This document shows, piece by piece, positions 22,714 to 30,560 of a DNA stretch of 64,000 nt. Source of the DNA: Pseudomonas fluorescens (GTDB taxonomy: Bacteria > Pseudomonadota > Gammaproteobacteria > Pseudomonadales > Pseudomonadaceae); NCBI RefSeq assembly GCF_002022275.1, contig NZ_MSDF01000052.1:248001-312000 (forward strand), read 5' to 3'. A program made the position numbers and the translations under genes. A model generated the notes under the pieces. The model was not told the DNA's origin. It saw only the letters and a program-made list of their open reading frames with translations, and ran no database searches. Each line of letters begins with the position of its first letter. Within the stretch, counting starts at the first letter, position 1.

Positions 22714-25428
22714 ATGAGCGCCGTAAAAAACACGCCACTGCACAAGAAAAATGGCACCGATACCGACACCAAACTGTCGATGCGTGCCGCCCGCGAAGCC
22801 CAGAACGGCCTGCAGGCCACCCTCGCCAATGTACGCGCCACCAGCGATGGCCTGACCGAACTCGACGCCTCGGCGCGCCTGGCTCGCGAAGGCTACAACG
22901 AAGTGGCCCACGACAAGCCGCCGCACGCCATCGTCCAGTTCCTGCAGGCGCTGAACAACCCCTTCATCTACGTGTTGCTGACCCTGGCCGGCATCAGCTT
23001 TGTCACCGACTATTGGTTGCCGCTGCAGGCGGGTGAAGAAGTCGACCTGACCAAGGTCATCATTATCATGACCATGGTCCTGCTCAGCAGCCTGCTGCGC
23101 TTCTGGCAGGAGCACTGCTCGGCCAAATCCGCCGAAGCCCTGAAAGCCATGGTGCGCACCACCGCCACGGTGTTGCGCCGTGAGCAAGTCGGCAGCCAGC
23201 CGATCCTGCGTGAAGTGCCGATGCGTGAGCTGGTGGCGGGCGATATCGTGCAGCTGTCGGCCGGCGACATGATTCCGGCTGACATTCGCCTGATCGAGTC
23301 CCGCGACCTGTTTATCAGCCAGGCGGTGCTGACCGGTGAAGCCTTGCCGGTGGAAAAATACGACACCCTCGGTGACGTGACGCAGAAATCGGCCTCCTCC
23401 ATGGCCGCCGACCAGGGCAACTTGCTCGACCTGCCAAACATCTGCTTTATGGGCACCAACGTGGTCAGCGGCCGGGCCAAGGCCGTGGTGGTCGCCACCG
23501 GGCCGCGCACCTACTTTGGTTCGCTGGCCAAAGCGATTGTCGGCTCGCGGGTGCAAACCGCCTTCGACCGTGGCGTGAACAGCGTCAGCTGGCTGCTGAT
23601 CCGCTTCATGCTGGTGATGGTGCCGATCGTGTTCCTGCTCAACGGCTTCTCCAAAGGCGATTGGGGCGATGCCTTCCTGTTTGCCTTGGCGGTTGCCGTG
23701 GGCCTGACCCCGGAAATGCTGCCGATGATCGTCAGCGCCAACCTGGCCAAAGGCGCAACCGCCATGGCCAAGCGCAAAGTGGTGGTCAAGCGCCTCAACG
23801 CGATCCAGAACTTCGGTTCGATGGACGTGCTGTGCACCGACAAGACCGGCACCCTGACCCAGGACAAGATCATCCTGGAGCATCACGTCAACGCCCTCGG
23901 CCAACGCGACGACGCGGTGCTGTCCCTGGCTTGGCTGAACAGCTACCACCAGAGCGGCATGAAAAACCTGATGGACCAGGCGATCGTACAGTTCTCGGAA
24001 CAAAATCCGAAGTTCCAGGTGCCGTTTGCCTACAGCAAGGTCGATGAATTGCCGTTCGACTTTGTGCGCCGTCGCCTGTCGATCGTGGTCAAGGACGCCG
24101 CCGGTGACCAACTGCTGGTGTGCAAAGGCGCCGTGGAAGAGATGCTGAGCATTTCCACGCACATGATGGAAGCCGGCGAAGCCGTGCCGCTGGATGATCG
24201 CCGTCGTGATGAGTTGCTGGCCCTGGCCAATGACTACAACGAGGACGGCTTCCGTGTGCTGGTGGTTGCCACACGCAATATCCCCAAAGCGCTGGCCCGT
24301 CAGCAGTACACCACCGTCGATGAGCGCAACCTGGTAATCCAGGGCTTTCTGACCTTCCTTGATCCTCCGAAGGAAACCGCAGGCCCGGCGATTGCGGCAC
24401 TGCAACAAATCGGCGTGGCGGTCAAAGTGCTGACGGGCGATAACGCCGTGGTCACCAGCAAGATCTGCCGCCAGGTCGGCCTGGAACCTGGTCAACCGTT
24501 GCTGGGCGTGGAAATCGAAGCGATGGACGACGCCACCCTGCTGCGCCGCGTGGAAGAACGCACGGTGTTCGCCAAGCTGACGCCGCTGCAGAAATCCCGC
24601 GTGCTCAAGGCCTTGCAAGCCAACGGCCATACGGTGGGTTTCCTCGGCGACGGCATCAATGATGCACCGGCGTTGCGCGACGCTGATGTGGGTATCTCGG
24701 TGGACACCGCCACCGATATTGCCAAGGAATCGGCAGACATCATCCTGCTGGAAAAGAGCCTGATGGTGCTCGAAGAAGGCGTGCTCAAGGGCCGCGAAAC
24801 CTTCGGCAACATCATGAAGTACCTGAACATGACCGCCAGCTCCAACTTCGGCAACGTGTTCTCGGTGCTGGTGGCCAGTGCGTTCATCCCGTTCATGCCG
24901 ATGCTGGCGATTCACCTGCTGCTGCAAAACCTGATGTACGACATCTCCCAGCTGGCCCTGCCGTGGGACAAGATGGACAAGGAATACCTGGCCAAGCCGC
25001 GCAAGTGGGACGCGAAAAACATCGGCCGTTTCATGATCTGGATCGGACCGACCTCGTCGATCTTCGACATCACCACCTTTGCGCTGATGTGGTACGTGTT
25101 TTCCGCCAACAGTGTGGAAATGCAGACCCTGTTCCAGTCCGGCTGGTTTATCGAAGGGCTGCTGTCGCAAACCCTGGTGGTGCACATGTTGCGCACCCGC
25201 AAGATCCCGTTCTTCCAGAGCACGGCCGCGTGGCCTGTGTTGATGATGACCGCGCTGGTCATCGGGCTGGGCATCTACGTGCCGTTCTCGCCGCTGGGCA
25301 CCCTGGTGGGTCTGGAGCCGCTGCCGCTGGCGTACTTCCCATGGCTGGTGGGCACCTTGATCAGCTACTGCTGCGTCGCCCAACTGATGAAGACGATCTA
25401 CATCCGCCGCTTCAAGCAGTGGTACTGA
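22714..25428 (+). CDS. mgtA: Magnesium-importing P-type ATPase MgtA
   Basis: 904 residues from the ATG at 22714, which has AGGAG eight bases upstream. It is a P3B-type ATPase that imports Mg2+ when it is scarce. Visible are the actuator motif T-G-E-A-L-P, the phosphorylated Asp376 in C-T-D-K-T-G-T-L-T, the hinge G-D-G-I-N-D-A-P-A-L, the membrane signature P-E-M-L-P-M-I-V and about ten membrane segments. The N-terminal tail is short and charged. The long leader with small ORFs upstream suggests control after transcription start. The following SLOG-domain gene is 65 bases downstream, beyond a hairpin. Confidence 0.95.
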   Translation: MSAVKNTPLHKKNGTDTDTKLSMRAAREAQNGLQATLANVRATSDGLTELDASARLAREGYNEVAHDKPPHAIVQFLQALNNPFIYVLLTLAGISFVTDYWLPLQAGEEVDLTKVIIIMTMVLLSSLLRFWQEHCSAKSAEALKAMVRTTATVLRREQVGSQPILREVPMRELVAGDIVQLSAGDMIPADIRLIESRDLFISQAVLTGEALPVEKYDTLGDVTQKSASSMAADQGNLLDLPNICFMGTNVVSGRAKAVVVATGPRTYFGSLAKAIVGSRVQTAFDRGVNSVSWLLIRFMLVMVPIVFLLNGFSKGDWGDAFLFALAVAVGLTPEMLPMIVSANLAKGATAMAKRKVVVKRLNAIQNFGSMDVLCTDKTGTLTQDKIILEHHVNALGQRDDAVLSLAWLNSYHQSGMKNLMDQAIVQFSEQNPKFQVPFAYSKVDELPFDFVRRRLSIVVKDAAGDQLLVCKGAVEEMLSISTHMMEAGEAVPLDDRRRDELLALANDYNEDGFRVLVVATRNIPKALARQQYTTVDERNLVIQGFLTFLDPPKETAGPAIAALQQIGVAVKVLTGDNAVVTSKICRQVGLEPGQPLLGVEIEAMDDATLLRRVEERTVFAKLTPLQKSRVLKALQANGHTVGFLGDGINDAPALRDADVGISVDTATDIAKESADIILLEKSLMVLEEGVLKGRETFGNIMKYLNMTASSNFGNVFSVLVASAFIPFMPMLAIHLLLQNLMYDISQLALPWDKMDKEYLAKPRKWDAKNIGRFMIWIGPTSSIFDITTFALMWYVFSANSVEMQTLFQSGWFIEGLLSQTLVVHMLRTRKIPFFQSTAAWPVLMMTALVIGLGIYVPFSPLGTLVGLEPLPLAYFPWLVGTLISYCCVAQLMKTIYIRRFKQWY

Positions 25429-25446
25429 TCTCCCCCGCCGTTTAAA

Positions 25447-25472
25447 CGGTGGCAGTCGCCCGACTGCCACCG
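25447..25472. terminator. Perfect hairpin downstream of mgtA
   Basis: CGGTGGCAGTCG and CGACTGCCACCG form a 12-bp perfect stem with a two-base CC spacer, so a few pairs must open to make the loop. There is no U tract on either strand. It may act as a processing or mRNA-stabilising element between mgtA and the next gene, or help Rho-type termination. Confidence 0.5.
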
Positions 25473-25493
25473 TGCACTACAAGGATTTGACCC

Positions 25494-25841
25494 ATGCGCG
25501 TGTTGATCTGTGCAGGTCGTCATTACGCCGACACCAAAAAGTCCCGCCAAGTGCTGGACGCTTACCACCGCCTGCGCCCGGTGCAGGTTTTGATTCACGG
25601 CGGCAACCAGTTCCTCGGCAGCGACATCGAGGAATGGGCACGGGAAATGAGCATCGACGTGGTGCGCTACCCGCCCAACTGGCAACGCCACGGCAAACAG
25701 GCAGAACGCCAGCGCAACCATTTCATGCTGGCCGACAGCCGCCCCGATGTGGTCATCGCCCTGCCGGGGGGTGACGACACCTCCGAGCTGGTGTGCCAGG
25801 CCACCGCCAACGGCATTTCGGTGCTGACCGTAGAAAGCTGA
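25494..25841 (+). CDS. SLOG-superfamily protein (DUF2493, YspA-like)
   Basis: The 115-residue product has the Rossmann-like SLOG pattern: V-L-I-C-A-G-R-H-Y-A-D at the start, V-L-I-H-G-G-N-Q-F-L-G-S-D in the middle, a Y-P-P-N-W-Q-R-H-G-K-Q-A-E-R-Q-R-N motif, and V-V-I-A-L-P-G-G-D-D-T near the end. These are the residues that bind nucleotide-like ligands in SLOG domains. The biochemical role is unknown; relatives occur in nucleotide-signalling and phage settings. Here it sits alone between mgtA and a beta-barrel-like gene in one direction. Confidence 0.82.
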   Translation: MRVLICAGRHYADTKKSRQVLDAYHRLRPVQVLIHGGNQFLGSDIEEWAREMSIDVVRYPPNWQRHGKQAERQRNHFMLADSRPDVVIALPGGDDTSELVCQATANGISVLTVES

Positions 25842-25859
25842 ATTCAAGCGAGGTGCATC

Positions 25860-26681
25860 ATGCACAAAAAACACACCCCAACCCGTCAGGACGGGTTTGC
25901 CAAATACCGTGCGCGTCACTACCGCGGCGCGCACAACACCTTGTTGCTGTTGCCACCGGCCAAACGGCGGGCGCTGCAACGTAACCTGATATTTATCGGC
26001 GTGACTCTGGGCTTTATTTTGCTCGTCGCCGTGTTTTCCAAGGCCTATGCGGCGGGTGGCGCCTATGTGGTGGATGACGGCGCGGTCAACGATCCGGGCG
26101 AATGCAACGTCGACGCCTGGTACACCGCCAATCGGCATCAGGGCAACGTTCATAACGAAACACTCAACCCGGCGTGCACTTTCAGCGCATTGCCTTCGGT
26201 GCAATGGAGTGCTGCGCTGTCGCGAGCCAGCAGCGCAGGAAACGCCGAAACCCAGGTCAGCCCGCAAGTGAAGGCGCAGGTGTGGTCCCGGGAAGATTTG
26301 GGGCTGCAAATGGCTGTGTCAGGTACCAGCCATTTCGCCCTGGACCGCCAACATGCATTCGACGGCGCGGACTTGAACATTCCGCTGACCTGGCAACCCG
26401 TGCAAGCGCTGCGCCTGAACCTCAATGGCGGCTGGACCCACGCTTACAACGGTGGCGAGCAAAACCACCGGCTGACGTGGGGGACCGGTTTCGAGTATCA
26501 GGTGATGGACGCACTCACGCTGATCGGTGAGCGCTACGGCCAGGAAGGCGGCGACCAGGCGTGGCAAGCCGGGCCGCGCTTCCATTTGGGCAAATTGATC
26601 GACGTGGACGTGGTGGCCGGGCAAAGCCTCAGTGGCGAGCGCAACCGGTGGCTGACCACCGGCGCCACCCTGCGCTTTTAA
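25860..26681 (+). CDS. Hypothetical envelope protein with beta-barrel-like C-terminal half
   Basis: 273 residues. A basic N-terminal tail of about 40 residues is followed by one hydrophobic segment (N-L-I-F-I-G-V-T-L-G-F-I-L-L-V-A-V-F) with an Ala-Tyr-Ala that may be cleaved. The rest has alternating polar and hydrophobic residues, two Cys that could form a disulfide (E-C-N-V and A-C-T-F), and a C-terminal strand ending in L-R-F, as in outer-membrane proteins. The long basic leader before the hydrophobic part is unusual for a signal peptide. A GAGGTG ribosome-binding site supports the ATG. No function is recognised. Confidence 0.72.
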   Translation: MHKKHTPTRQDGFAKYRARHYRGAHNTLLLLPPAKRRALQRNLIFIGVTLGFILLVAVFSKAYAAGGAYVVDDGAVNDPGECNVDAWYTANRHQGNVHNETLNPACTFSALPSVQWSAALSRASSAGNAETQVSPQVKAQVWSREDLGLQMAVSGTSHFALDRQHAFDGADLNIPLTWQPVQALRLNLNGGWTHAYNGGEQNHRLTWGTGFEYQVMDALTLIGERYGQEGGDQAWQAGPRFHLGKLIDVDVVAGQSLSGERNRWLTTGATLRF

Positions 26682-27370
26682 GCCTTGGCTTGCTGTTCCA
26701 GGTGCAGTTGCAGCTGTGGGTCGATTTGCAACTGCCCTGCCAAGTCATCCAGGTAATTGCGTTCGGCATCCTGCTGGTCATCCACCAGCATCACACTGGC
26801 CAGGTAGATTTCCGAGGCCAGCGCCGGGTCAGTGGCGTACTCGGCAAAATCCGCGGCATCCAGGGGCTTGGCGACTTCGGCGTCGAGCCACTGCTGTAAC
26901 TGGGGGTCATCGGTGTGGCGGCCGATCTCCGCGCTGATCATCTGCTGTTCCTGCTCATCAATCCTGCCATCTGCCTTGGCGGCGGCGATCAGTGCGCGCA
27001 ACACGCCGTGGCTGTGTGCTTCAGCCTCTGGGCCATCGAGTTGATCCACGGTCTGGATCGCTTGTTGCGGCGCGCTGGCCTGTTGGCGTTGCCAGTTCTG
27101 ATAGGCCTGGAATGCCGCCATCCCCAACGACGCCAAGGCTGCGTAGTTCATACCGCCGGAGCGCCTCTGCGGCGTGCCCGTGGCCGGCGCGCCACCCAGC
27201 AAGCCGCCGAGACCACCCAATATCCCGCCCAAACCGCCACCGGCCGCGGCATTGCCGCCACCGGTGCCTTTCAACAAGCCGCCGAGCAGGCCACCGAGGC
27301 CGCCACCACCTGTGCCACCGCCTTGCTGCCCGGCGCGCAGTAATTGTTCGAGTAGATCGCTGGTGTTCAT
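26678..27370 (-). CDS. DUF533 / TerB-like protein (YebE-like)
   Basis: 230 residues starting at the ATG at 27370, which has GGAGGG upstream. The N-terminal third is a glycine-rich region (G-G-L-G-G-L-L-G-G-L-L-K-G repeats, about residues 15-75). After it come a short helix (A-A-F-Q-A-Y-Q-N-W) and a helical TerB-like domain with A-K-A-D-G-R-I-D-E-Q-E and Y-L-A-S-V-M-L-V-D-D, the metal-binding-type acidic motif. E. coli YebE is the known relative, of unclear role and probably inner-membrane associated. It is convergent with the previous gene, overlapping by four bases. Confidence 0.85.
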   Translation of the reverse strand: MNTSDLLEQLLRAGQQGGGTGGGGLGGLLGGLLKGTGGGNAAAGGGLGGILGGLGGLLGGAPATGTPQRRSGGMNYAALASLGMAAFQAYQNWQRQQASAPQQAIQTVDQLDGPEAEAHSHGVLRALIAAAKADGRIDEQEQQMISAEIGRHTDDPQLQQWLDAEVAKPLDAADFAEYATDPALASEIYLASVMLVDDQQDAERNYLDDLAGQLQIDPQLQLHLEQQAKA

Positions 27371-27494
27371 GGTGTCACCCTCCTGGGCAGAATATTGGCG
27401 TTCAACAACCATAGCCCGCCACCACGGGAACACCATGACCGCCGGGCGGGCACGCCTTATGATGGCGTCATTGAGCCATTGAGGGAGGCATTAG

Positions 27495-28022
27495 GTGAAT
27501 CGCATTGAGCACATCCAGTTGCTGGCCGACTACAACCAGTGGATGAACCGCAAACTTTACGACGCGGCCCGCACGCTGACGGATGCTGAATTGGTTGCCG
27601 ATCGACAAGCGTTCTTCAGTTCCATCCTCGGCACCCTGAACCACCTGGCGCTGGGTGACACTGTGTGGCTCAAACGTTTTGCCAGGCACCCCGCAGGCTT
27701 TCCGGCACTGGAGCCGCTGAACGCCATCGACACTCCGACAAATCTCAAGAAGCTGGCCTTCGCGGATATTCGCGAACTCTCGGTTCGCCGCGCCTGGCTG
27801 GATCAGCTCATCATTGAGTGGGCCGGGAGCCTGAACGAGTCAGACCTGGACCATCGCCTGCACTACCACAACATGGGCGGTGTCGCGAACAGCAAACCCT
27901 TTTTCAGCCTGCTGGTGCATTTCTTCAACCACCAGACCCATCACCGGGGCCAGGCAACGACGCTGCTGACCCAGGCGGGCGTGGACGTGGGCGATACCGA
28001 CCTGCTGGCGCTGATTGACTGA
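27495..28022 (+). CDS. DinB family protein
   Basis: A 175-residue four-helix DinB/YfiT-like protein that starts with GTG at 27495, supported by GGGAGG seven bases upstream. The three metal-binding His of the family are visible: His50 in G-T-L-N-H-L, then two in the F-F-N-H-Q-T-H-H-R-G-Q motif. DinB proteins are often thiol-dependent S-transferases; the name comes from a DNA-damage-inducible gene but does not show the role here. It is convergent with the GFA-family gene, three bases away. Confidence 0.88.
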   Translation: MNRIEHIQLLADYNQWMNRKLYDAARTLTDAELVADRQAFFSSILGTLNHLALGDTVWLKRFARHPAGFPALEPLNAIDTPTNLKKLAFADIRELSVRRAWLDQLIIEWAGSLNESDLDHRLHYHNMGGVANSKPFFSLLVHFFNHQTHHRGQATTLLTQAGVDVGDTDLLALID

Positions 28023-28024
28023 AC

Positions 28025-28483
28025 TCAGCGAGCGCTGAACTCGGCATAGGCCTGCATCAGGCGCGGAAAATCCTGAGGCTGTGGCAACTGTTCAAAGCTT
28101 TCAACCGCAGGTGTGGAGGCCCAGGGCAGTTTTTCGCGGGTCCAGGTTTCCATAAAGGGTACGTAGCTCTGGGCATCATCCAGCAAGGCCGCGCGCACAT
28201 TGACGAACTCGTCGATGCCATGGGGGCGTGTAAACAGCCAGCTCATGCAGTGCGGGCAGCAATAGTGGCGGTCCACGCCGTGCAAACCGCCCATTACCGG
28301 GCAGCCTTGGGTCACGGTGAAGCCGCTGGCGGGAATCAGCGCGCTGAGGGAGAACGCGCTGGAGGTCATTTTCTGGCAACCAGTGCAATGGCAGGCCATG
28401 GTGATCACCGGGGCAGAGCTGACGCTGAAACGCACGCGGCCACACCGGCAACTGCCTTCCAACGGCTGATTTTCGACGCTCAT
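28025..28483 (-). CDS. GFA family (glutathione-dependent formaldehyde-activating-like) zinc protein
   Basis: About 152 residues. The zinc-binding cysteines of the family are all present: C-R-C-G near residue 12, then C-H-C-T-G-C and later C-C-P-H-C. Known relatives include Gfa, which binds glutathione and formaldehyde, although most members have unknown roles. Two adjacent ATG codons at 28486 and 28483 follow AAAGGA; the second has the better spacing. The gene stands alone and its stop nearly touches that of the DinB gene. Confidence 0.85.
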   Translation of the reverse strand: MSVENQPLEGSCRCGRVRFSVSSAPVITMACHCTGCQKMTSSAFSLSALIPASGFTVTQGCPVMGGLHGVDRHYCCPHCMSWLFTRPHGIDEFVNVRAALLDDAQSYVPFMETWTREKLPWASTPAVESFEQLPQPQDFPRLMQAYAEFSAR

Positions 28484-28665
28484 CATGTAGTCCTTTTTTA
28501 TGATTTTTCGCGCCACAGGGTAACGCGAACCCGCCCGAGATTAAAACCGAACGCCGCGCCGTGCGTGGGGTCGAAATTTCAGGTGACGGGATGTTTCGCA
28601 GCCCGCCCTCCCCGCGCGCATCCACGCCTTACCGGAGCGCGTACCCCAGAGAAGGAGACGCTTAG

Positions 28666-28947
28666 ATGGTCACTCACTTCAAGGTCGCCGGGCATTTGGC
28701 CTGCGGCCACCACGGCAATAATCTCACGTCCAGCACCGAGCTGAACCGGGTTAAATGCCGCACCTGCCGCAACACCGAAGCCTACAAAGAAGCCCGCCGC
28801 ACTCAGCGCAATGCCGCTCGCCGCGCTTCACGCAGCGCCAAAACCCATACAGCCAGCGACTGGCGCAGTGCGTGGACGCAACGCCTCACCGACCTGCCCG
28901 GGTTGCAGCGTTTGCCACGGGGTTTCCACGGCCAGCAATTCGTTTAG
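28666..28947 (+). CDS. Small conserved basic protein with possible zinc site
   Basis: A 93-residue protein with a GGAGA ribosome-binding site. It starts M-V-T-H-F-K-V-A-G-H-L-A-C-G-H-H-G-N and continues to V-K-C-R-T-C-R-N-T, so Cys13, nearby His and the C-x-x-C pair could bind one zinc. A strongly basic helix (E-A-R-R-T-Q-R-N-A-A-R-R-A-S-R) follows. The look is that of a small nucleic-acid-binding protein. Similar proteins occur in Pseudomonas without known function. Confidence 0.68.
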   Translation: MVTHFKVAGHLACGHHGNNLTSSTELNRVKCRTCRNTEAYKEARRTQRNAARRASRSAKTHTASDWRSAWTQRLTDLPGLQRLPRGFHGQQFV

Positions 28948-28994
28948 TGTGAGCACGGCGCCTGCTCATGCGGGCGCCGGCCTTCAGGGCGGGG

Positions 28995-29543
28995 TTATTT
29001 GACCTTGCTACTCAATGTATCAACGTTACGTTTCAGGTCATCAAGGCTGCGTTTCTGATCACTGACATCGCTTTTGAGTCGGGACAACTCACTTGAGCTG
29101 GAACTCGAACTGGAACTTGAATTTCGCTTCAAGTCATCCACTTCACTTTTCAGCTTGTCGATTGCGCTTTTTTGGTCCGCTATCGTGCGCTTCAAGTCAG
29201 TGATCTGACTGTCGCTGGCACTGGAGCTGGACCCGTCCTTGCGCTTGAAATCGTCGAAATAGCGCGCCTGTTCTTCCAGCTTGCTGTTTAAACGCAACAG
29301 TTCCTGATGGTCGCTTTTCTGGCCTTCCCGAAATTTTTCAAGATCGCCCACGGTAAAAGAGGTCGTGCCCAACACCCGTTTGGCACCCTCCGACGAGCTG
29401 GTCGCAAGCGAATCGCCACTGCCTGCACCAAAGGCCCCCCACTGCACGCCACTCTCTGCCTGTGCCGAATTGACGCCCAAGACGGCCAGCAGTCCTATCA
29501 CGCTTGCAGCACTCATCAGAAAAGGTTTACGAACACTGAGCAT
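28995..29543 (-). CDS. Exported coiled-coil protein with serine-run linkers
   Basis: 182 residues from the ATG at 29543 (AAAGGA eight bases upstream), with a signal peptide ending in Ala-Gln-Ala about residue 29. From about residue 70 the protein is built from heptad-like helical blocks such as L-K-R-T-I-A-D-Q-K-S-A-I-D-K-L-K and L-D-D-L-K-R-N-V-D, separated by serine tracts, one of ten Ser in a row (29091-29120). The block V-S-D-Q-K-R-S-L-D-D-L-K-R repeats the earlier one with changes. It is probably a periplasmic or envelope-bound elongated trimer or dimer. No function is known to me. Confidence 0.72.
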   Translation of the reverse strand: MLSVRKPFLMSAASVIGLLAVLGVNSAQAESGVQWGAFGAGSGDSLATSSSEGAKRVLGTTSFTVGDLEKFREGQKSDHQELLRLNSKLEEQARYFDDFKRKDGSSSSASDSQITDLKRTIADQKSAIDKLKSEVDDLKRNSSSSSSSSSSELSRLKSDVSDQKRSLDDLKRNVDTLSSKVK

Positions 29544-29714
29544 CAACTGATTCCTTTCGAAAATGCCGGGATGGCATATCGCTATGACTGGAATTCAGTG
29601 ATCTTGTTCCCGCGCTGAAAATATCCTCGGTATTGCGCCAGGAGATTTATGTAGATCACTGATCTATCGAGCTTTTTCAGCAATGGATTTGTGCAACAAA
29701 CGCGCCTTTCGACC

Positions 29715-29743
29715 TTGCAACGATGCGCCCGGGTCTATATATT
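29715..29743 (+). promoter_or_regulatory. Promoter of tRNA-Leu
   Basis: TTGCAA at 29715-29720 and TATATT at 29738-29743 are spaced by exactly 17 bases, 26 bases before the tRNA 5' end. A GC-rich stretch (CGCCCGGG) just before the -10 box is of the discriminator type seen in growth-controlled stable RNA promoters, though here it lies upstream of the -10. Confidence 0.6.
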
Positions 29744-29768
29744 CCCAACCCTGCTTCACCGCGCTACC

Positions 29769-29855
29769 GCCCGAATGGCGAAACTGGTAGACGCATGGGA
29801 CTTAAAATCCCCCGCTCGTAAGGGCGTGCCGGTTCGATTCCGGCTTCGGGCACCA
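29769..29855 (+). tRNA. tRNA-Leu (anticodon UAA)
   Basis: 87 bases including the encoded CCA. The acceptor arms GCCCGAA and TTCGGGC pair fully. The anticodon loop in GGGACTTAAAATCCC shows TAA, which reads leucine UUA and UUG. A long variable arm with CCGCTCGTAAGGGCG and the T-arm GCCGGTTCGATTCCGGC fit class II tRNA-Leu. A promoter lies upstream and an intrinsic terminator follows nine bases after the CCA. Confidence 0.96.
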
Positions 29856-29863
29856 TACCTATC

Positions 29864-29897
29864 AAAGGCCTGCATGAGTTATCTCATGCAGGCCTTT
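29864..29897 (+). terminator. Terminator after tRNA-Leu
   Basis: A 15-base perfect stem, AAAGGCCTGCATGAG with CTCATGCAGGCCTTT, closes on a TTAT loop. It is followed by only a short T-rich tail (TTTGTC), but stem strength and position make it a terminator for the tRNA transcript. Confidence 0.75.
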
Positions 29898-30017
29898 GTC
29901 GTTTGTGCTCCGCAATTATCCCTCCCATGCGGCCTGCATACCTGGATCAAAACCCTCGATTCATCTGCATAGCGATTCCATGCCTTTAAAGGATATGATC
30001 AAATAAGTGATGGCCTT

Positions 30018-30464
30018 TTGCTATGGAACGCTCAGTTGAAACAATATCGCGGATTGATAATCTTTTTTTCGGCAATGACTTTGCTTTTTATCCTGGTACA
30101 GGTATGGCACGTACAGTCTGCTCCGGAAGAGAAAAAGCAGGAGCGGGAACGCCAGCTTAAAGCTTCGGCGCTCATCATGAATGCTCAGTCCGGGAAAATG
30201 CTCGATGGATCAACTCGCCTCGATTCGGTGACGTATGACCATGAGGTCATGCGAATCTCATACACAGTTACCGACTTTTCGAAAGACGACGTCGATTCCG
30301 AAGAGTTTGCCAAGAACGCAAAAGCTTCTCTAGCGTCTGCAACCTGCACTGGAAAAGGTCTGGGAGAATTCGTGAAATCGGGTCTTTCCGTTCACTACAT
30401 CTTCCAGGACTCAACCCGCTCACCAATCTTCGAGTTTCAGATAGACAAGTCCGACTGCCTCTGA
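30018..30464 (+). CDS. Hypothetical membrane-anchored protein (uncertain start)
   Basis: Up to 148 residues with no ATG at the front: the frame opens after a TAG at 29970 and offers TTG at 30018, TTG at 30054 and the first ATG at 30075. One membrane segment (I-I-F-F-S-A-M-T-L-L-F-I-L-V-Q-V-W) is followed by a basic and acidic helix (E-E-K-K-Q-E-R-E-R-Q-L-K). The rest is a soluble domain with two Cys (A-T-C-T and S-D-C-L) that may form a disulfide in the periplasm. Base composition is AT-richer than its neighbours, and it lies next to a tRNA gene, so acquisition is possible. No function is recognised. A strong terminator follows. Confidence 0.6.
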   Translation: MLWNAQLKQYRGLIIFFSAMTLLFILVQVWHVQSAPEEKKQERERQLKASALIMNAQSGKMLDGSTRLDSVTYDHEVMRISYTVTDFSKDDVDSEEFAKNAKASLASATCTGKGLGEFVKSGLSVHYIFQDSTRSPIFEFQIDKSDCL

Positions 30465-30483
30465 AGTCCCGCCCTGCGCGCTA

Positions 30484-30510
30484 AAGCCCGCCTTCGTCGC
30501 GGGCTTTTTT
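30484..30510 (+). terminator. Strong intrinsic terminator
   Basis: AAGCCCGC and GCGGGCTT pair around CTTCGTC, followed by TTTT. It ends the hypothetical gene at 30018-30464 and separates it from the convergent GlxA-type regulator. Confidence 0.85.
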
Positions 30511-30560
30511 CTGCGCGTCGTACTCGCTAACGAGGCCGCGCGATTACTCGAAAGGCGACA

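Noticed and set aside
22594..25470. A 958-codon open frame opposite mgtA
   Set aside because: It is a His/Gln-rich antisense frame produced by GC-rich codon use in mgtA; no domains or start signals.
29769..30560. tRNA-Leu as the attachment site of an integrated island
   Set aside because: No second copy of the tRNA 3' end and no integrase gene were found in the window.
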